Below, piece after piece: positions 59,282 to 64,000 of a stretch of DNA of 64,000 bases (its first letter is position 1; the number at the start of each line of letters is the position of its first letter). This stretch comes from Desmodesmus armatus (taxonomy: Eukaryota; Chlorophyta; Chlorophyceae; Sphaeropleales; Scenedesmaceae). Location: positions 1 to 64,000 of the forward strand of contig VIIQ02000669.1 of NCBI GenBank assembly GCA_007449985.2, in the 5' to 3' direction. The position numbers were made by a program, and so were the translations under genes. Below the pieces are notes generated by a model. The model did not search any database. It was not told the origin of the DNA and saw only the letters and a program-made list of their open reading frames with translations.

Positions 59282-62200
59282 ATGGCCCAGCAGCAGCAGC
59301 AGACGCAGGGGTACCACCCCTGGGGTCACAGCAGCGCACAAGGTCCAGCACGGCCTAGGCCTGGGAAGCTTCTGCTGGGAGACATTCAGTCCCTGCAGCG
59401 TCAGCAGGCAGCAGCAGGCAGCAGCACCCCTCCAGGAGGCTGGCAGCACAACGGGCTCCTCTCCCAGCAGCAGCAGCGTGCACCCAACGTGTTAGCGACC
59501 CTCGCATCCTCGGCAGAGAGCAGCAGCGGCAGCACGGACAATGAAAGCGTGCAGTGCTCCCTGCTGCAACAGTATGGGGAGCAAATGGTACCAAGCTCCC
59601 CAGCACAGCACCAGCAGCAGCACCAGCAGGCATTACCCTTCTGGAAAGGCCCGCAACACCAGCAGCAGCAAGCATGCCACAGTCAAACACAGGAGCAGCA
59701 GCATCAGCAGCTGCGGCCGCCCTTGGATCCTCATCACCAGCAACAGCAGCAGCAGACTAGTGGGAAGCTGGTCGCTTTCCGGCAGCCTGGCAGTATCGGC
59801 CCCCAGTTTGCATCAGCGACACTTAGCGGCAGCAGCAGCAGTGGCAGCGGTTCAGACAGCCCCACAGCCTTAAAAGCAGTCGGGCGCGTCTTCGGCAACG
59901 GCGAAATCTGCAAGCTGCTGGGGTTGATCGGGGCGCAGCTGCTGATGCACCTCGCGCACCTACAGCACGGAATGCACCAGTTGCACCTGCGCCAACAGCA
60001 GCAGCAGGGGCTCGGATCAGGGCAGTACCCGGACCAGCAGCAGCAGCAGGGTGGGTTTGGCAGCTGGCGGTTGCGCATGCCGTGGCAGCGGCAGGAGGGG
60101 CAGGCGGGGGTTAGTGAGGGTGGGTTGAGTCAGGGGGCCAGCAGCCGCAGCAATGCAGCGTGGCAGGCAGGGGAGGCTGCCAAGCAGTGGGTGGCGCGCG
60201 GTGTGGTGGCGGAACGGAACGTTCAGCTGCGAGAGGCGCTGGCTTGCTACACGAACGCAGGTAAGCTTTGGTGGAGGAATGAGTTGTAGCTGGGTGCTGT
60301 GCTGTTCGTGCTCTGGGTAGTGTGGCAGGGGGAGGAGGTGTGGCAGGAGGAGGAGGATCATGCTTGCATGCTGCAGATCATGACCGAAAACGCTTCGCTG
60401 CCGTCATGCATCCCTCGGCACATGCCCCCTCCATCCCGTCCCCGTGCCTCTCTTCTGCATTTGTCTGCCCTGCTGTCAACCACATGTCCTCTGCCCTCCC
60501 CTCCCCTCTCTTCCTCTTCTGACCTCACATGTCTTCTCGCTGCCCCTTTCCTCCCCTCTCCACTGCATCTGCCTGCCCTGCTATCGACCACTCAGTCACG
60601 CTTGAGCCAGGCAACCGTGAGTACCTGTGTCGCCTGGCCACCCTCCCCTTTCTTCTCCCCTGACCTCACATGTCCTGTCGCTTCCCCTCCCCTCGCCTCT
60701 GCATCTGTCTGCCCTGCTATCAACCACCATCAGTACGCTTGAGCCTGGCAAGCGTGAGTATCTGTGTCGCCCACCCAATCGCTCCTCTCTCTTCCCCCTT
60801 GTATCCCCCTCCCTCCGCTCCCCCTCTCCTCTGCATCTGTCTGCCCTGTCATCGACCACTCAGTCACGCTTGAGCCTGGCAACCGTGAGTACCTGTGCCG
60901 CCTGGCCAAGCAGTGGAGTGACCTCACCTATGAGGAGGGTGCCACTGTGGAGCAGATCCAGGAGGTCAACACAAAGGCCATGGAATATGCAGAGAGGGTT
61001 ATTGGCATGGACCCCAGGGTGAGCAGGGTTGGGATTGGGGATAGGCAGCAAGGTTGCGGCAGCCACAGAAGCAGCGGCGGCAGCGGCAGCGGCAGTATCA
61101 ACTTTTGCACGTATGTTAGGCAGATGCACAAGCCAAACAGCCATGGAGTGTGCAGAGAGGGTCACTGGCATGGATCTCAGGGCGAGCAGGGATGGTCAGA
61201 GATCTTCTGAATATGGGGGGGGGGGTGAGGCGGCAGCAGCAGCAGCGGCGCGGCGGCAGCAGTGGCATTTGCAGATGAAGCATGGTGGTGCATGAGCATG
61301 ACTTGCTGCGCAATCGTCAATGCACATGTGTGATGCTTTTGGCTGAGGTGGTGGGAGCTGCTGTCAGCTGTGTGTGTGAGACACTAAACTTGATGACAGC
61401 CGATACAATCCTCATGACAGTGAGAAACAATGTGTGTTGTTGTGCCTGTGCAGCTTCCTGATGGTTACTTGGCCAGCTGTGTCAGCAAAGGGCGCTTGGC
61501 CCTCTTCAGTGAAAACAAAACCAAGGTGGGCATGGCTCCCCACACCCCAACACTGTCTTGACATGTCCCTGGTTCCATTGATGCTGTGGCGCTGCCTTGC
61601 TTTGTTGTGTAGTCGGAACAGAAGTGCAGCCACTCGCAGGGTCGGTCCGCAGCAGCTGCTGGCAGGATGCAGGACTGAATTGCATGCAGAATCTAGAGGT
61701 TGGCGCCGGGTGTTTGTGAGGTACATGGATTCAACCGGAAGTGTGTCTGCCCCCCATGCATTGCACAGCTTCGCCTTGCACAGGAGGCTCAGGAGGCTGC
61801 CCGCACTGTGGTGCAAGCCGTGCATGACAGTTACATTTTGAATTTGACATTTAAATATTATGTTGTCTGCTCTGCACAGCTTCGCCTTGCGAAGGAGGCT
61901 CAGGAGGCTGCCCGCATTGCGGTGGAGCTGGACTCCCACAATGACCTGGCCCACCACCTCATGGGCAGGTGGCACTTTGAGATGGCGCAGATCAACTTCG
62001 TGCTGCGGCAGGTGAGACGGCAGGAGGCAGCACACCCCCACACCCCACACGCGAGTGTTATTGTGCCAGTTGTGTGGCAATGCGAGAAAGGCTCATGAGA
62101 GACAGGCTTCACAGTGAGCCTACTGGGTGCACTTGGGAATTGTTTGTATGCGTTTGGTAGCCTGTAGCTGCTTGCATGGGGGTTCGCCCGGGCTGGGGGT

Positions 62201-62673
62201 TGGCAGCTGGGGGTTGTGGCCAGCAGGAGTTGAGACAGGACGTCGTTTACAACACCGTGTTGTGTCATGTGCTGACAACCCGGCTGCTGGTGCTGCTGCT
62301 GCTGTCGCCTGGTGCTGCCATGTACTGTGTTTGTTTCTGTCAGCTCATTCGCATCGTGTATGGTGCGTCACTCAACCCTGGCACCTTTGAGGAGGCCCTC
62401 ACTGAGTTCCAGCAGGCTGTGGCTCTCAACCCCAACAAACTCATACACAGGTAAGCAGTGTTAGAGGAGGAAAGTGGGAGAAGGGAACAACATAGCCGCC
62501 ACGATAGTGTACAATCCCAACCCAGTTACTGCTGAGCGCTTGTGTTATGGCAGAGGGCTGCCTTGCATAGCTGTGCCTTGAGAAGGAGCACAATGAGTTG
62601 AAGATTGCGCCCTGCAACGGGAGCCAGCTGTTCCGGTGGTCTGGAGCCCTCGTGCTTCTGTTGAACAGAGCTG

Positions 62674-62721
<48 letters not shown>

Positions 62722-63069
62722 AGGGTTGAGCTTGGTCGCACGCACCTGCGCCTGGGCCACAAGCGTGACGCGTACCAGCACCTGCTGGCCAGCATGGACC
62801 TGGAGGTTGAAGACATCAACGCGAAGCTGCAGAAGGAGGACGCAGAGCTGCTGCTGGCTAAGCTGCAGGGGGAGATGAAAGGACGCACTGAGCTGCCGGC
62901 GAGCTGGGGGGGCTTCACAGCACCTGGCATTGCAGCTGCAGCTGAGGACGGCAGCAGTAGTGTTGGCAGTAGTGTGGGCAGCTGCAAGGTGGAGGAGGTG
63001 GGTGAGGATGGCGGTGGCAGTGGCGGCAGCAGTGGTGGTGGTGTTGCTGGTGGTGACGCAGCGGCGTGA
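59282..63069 (+). CDS. RMDN-like TPR protein (regulator of microtubule dynamics family)
   Basis: Exons 59282-60260, 60864-61018, 61454-61525, 61880-62011, 62344-62450 and 62724-63069 keep phase and give 596 residues. Exon 1 encodes a long Gln/Ser/His-rich N-terminus (about 200 residues). A hydrophobic stretch near 205-235 (ICKLLGLIGAQLLMHLAHLQ) may be a membrane or packing helix; some RMDN proteins are membrane anchored. The TPR-like domain then runs through ALACYTNAG, REYLCRLAKQWSDLTYEEGA, AMEYAERVIGMDPR and LPDGYLASCVSKGRLALFSE. It continues with AKEAQEAARIAVELDSHNDL, FEEALTEFQQAVALNPNK and VELGRTHLRLGHKRDAYQHL, and ends with LQKEDAELLLAKL, which is typical of the family C-terminus. A Gly/Ser-rich tail follows. 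Known members affect microtubules or organelle contacts; the algal role is unknown. Introns 1-3 hold partial copies of the exon edges. Confidence 0.85.
60457..60907 (+). repeat. Tandem copies of RMDN exon 2 acceptor region
   Basis: The real exon 2 edge (60832-60907) is preceded by copies at about 60698-60771 and 60563-60640, spaced about 135 bp, and by a truncated one near 60457. Each has a pyrimidine-rich tract, CTGCATCTGTCTGCCCTG, an AG acceptor and the coding start CGCTTGAGCC.GGCAA.CGTG. Confidence 0.92.
60977..61190 (+). repeat. Echo of RMDN exon 2 end within intron 2
   Basis: The exon end GCCATGGAATATGCAGAGAG (60977) recurs 163 bp later at 61140 as GCCATGGAGTGTGCAGAGAG, continuing to the splice junction. 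The donor there reads GCGAGC instead of GTGAGC. Confidence 0.9.
61763..61940 (+). repeat. Echo of RMDN exon 4 start within intron 3
   Basis: GCACAGCTTCGCCTTGC, ending the intron and opening exon 4 at 61874, is also present at 61763 with about 55 bp of following exon sequence (AGGAGGCTCAGGAGGCTGCC). The acceptor AG is intact in the copy. Confidence 0.92.
62670..62723 (+). repeat. (CTG)n tract against the last RMDN acceptor
   Basis: About 16 CTG triplets end in CAG at the acceptor of exon 6. The repeat stands where a polypyrimidine tract would normally be. Confidence 0.9.
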
Positions 63070-64000
63070 GGGGAGGCAGGGTTGCGGACACATCTGCAGC
63101 CGTTGCTGTTGCAGCTTGAGGCAGTTTTCAACACAGTCCTGCTGCTGGTGGGCGCACAGGCCGCTGCTGGTGCGTGTTGTGTAAGGGTGCAAGGTTGTGG
63201 TCATGCAGCTGGGTGTTGCGTGCAGGGTTGGTATGGCAGCATGGTGTTTCTGGGGGCTGCGGTCTCATGGGTATGTGTCTCTCGTGATGATGCATACATC
63301 TGAGGGTGGTGTATGTGCATGGTCGCTTGGTGTGTGTGTTAATGTGTGGTCAGGGTTTTGGTTGCCCTCAGTGACAGCATGCAGCCGTCATCCTGCCTGA
63401 TGTATGCTTTGCTGCTTGTTGATGATGCGTGTACATTCAGACATGCGTGTATGGGAGCTGCTGCGAGGGGTGCAGTGTGCATACATGTCAACATGCGCCC
63501 ATCTGCCGGCCCTTTACGGGGCAGGTGCTGTCGCATCCCGCCAGCAGCCTGCCCTCACAAATGAAGCTACTGCAGCTCAGTGGCTGTCTCTTTTGGAGGT
63601 GACATGCACACAGCTTGCGGTATGGCCTGTTACTCTTCCCCTTGGTTTGATCCACTGCTGTCCTTTGCTGTTGAGGTGCTTGCAGTGTGTGGCGATGTGT
63701 AGTGGGGGCTTTGCTGCGTGTTGGCCTATTCACTACTGTCTATGGAGCCTTGCGGTGCGTGGCGGTGTCTTGTGAGTGGCCTTACTGCGGATGGTGCACT
63801 GTTCAAGCCCACCTCTCTCTGCTGACAAGCATTGTCGTGAGGCTGGGAGTGCTTGTGGGGTGTCCGCGTGTGCCTGTGGTGTGGGTGCAAGGTGGTGTGG
63901 TGTGGTAAGGGCATCCAGCATCATGCGGCAGGGGTTGCAAGGGCATACATTGCAATGCACAGCAAGCACGTGGCATCAGCTGCAGCACGCTGGTGAGTTC
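63070..64000. other. 3' flank of the RMDN-like gene, no gene seen
   Basis: TG-rich sequence with no frame I can assign. It includes the likely 3' UTR of the RMDN-like gene at its left end. Confidence 0.4.

Noticed and set aside
62526..63204. Minus-strand frames of 202 and 219 codons
   Set aside because: They are antisense to the last RMDN exon and its CTG repeat.

Overview
The window is nuclear DNA of a eukaryotic green alga. The genes are split by many short GT-AG introns. There are plastid transit peptides, poly-Gln and poly-Ala tracts made of CAG/GCA runs, and long stretches of satellite and microsatellite DNA. The gene set (class VIII-type myosin, plastid SppA protease, mitochondrial cytochrome c heme lyase, Fes1-type Hsp70 exchange factor, RMDN-type TPR protein, KDZ transposase) and the TGCA/CAG-rich style suggest a chlorophyte, probably Chlamydomonadales and perhaps Haematococcus-like. 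That assignment is inference. I saw no bacterial operon, tRNA, rRNA or CRISPR array.

Layout. About 264-5789 (+) is a multi-exon KDZ (Kyakuja-Dileera-Zisupton) transposase. About 5.8-9.4 kb is satellite DNA with a very long (CT)n(CA)n tract. 12586-9494 (-) is an unknown Ala-rich, RGG-box protein. It is divergent from 12734-14439 (+), which has a CELF/FCA-like RRM split by one intron. 14.4-20.6 kb shows no convincing gene. A possible promoter with two perfect palindromes lies at about 20.68-20.77 kb, with a doubtful small gene after it. 27966-22141 (-) is a complete 12-exon plastid SppA gene. 28-36 kb is mostly repeat, with two satellite families (29.6-30.2 and 31.1-33.5 kb).

46148-36048 (-) is the centrepiece: a 15-exon myosin of about 2101 residues. 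Its motor, IQ motifs and C-terminal block look like plant class VIII myosin, but about 40 tandem repeats of about 22 residues are inserted between the neck and the conserved C-terminus. I know of no myosin with such a tail.

47110-48659 (+) is cytochrome c heme lyase, divergent from the myosin. 53311-51761 (-) is an unknown protein with a probable plastid transit peptide. 55039-58472 (+) is a Fes1/HspBP1-like gene whose frame slips by one base in a low-complexity tract. 59282-63069 (+) is an RMDN-like TPR gene. The last 0.9 kb shows nothing clear.

A pattern crosses several genes: introns often carry a damaged copy ('echo') of the neighbouring exon edge, 100-165 bp from the real one. It is seen three ways in the RMDN gene, once in the myosin and once in the Fes1 gene. 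Introns also carry TGTGC or CTG repeats against acceptors, and TTTAGGG telomere-like motifs just inside donors. Splice sites are my own reading, supported by reading phase and family conservation; no transcript data were available.
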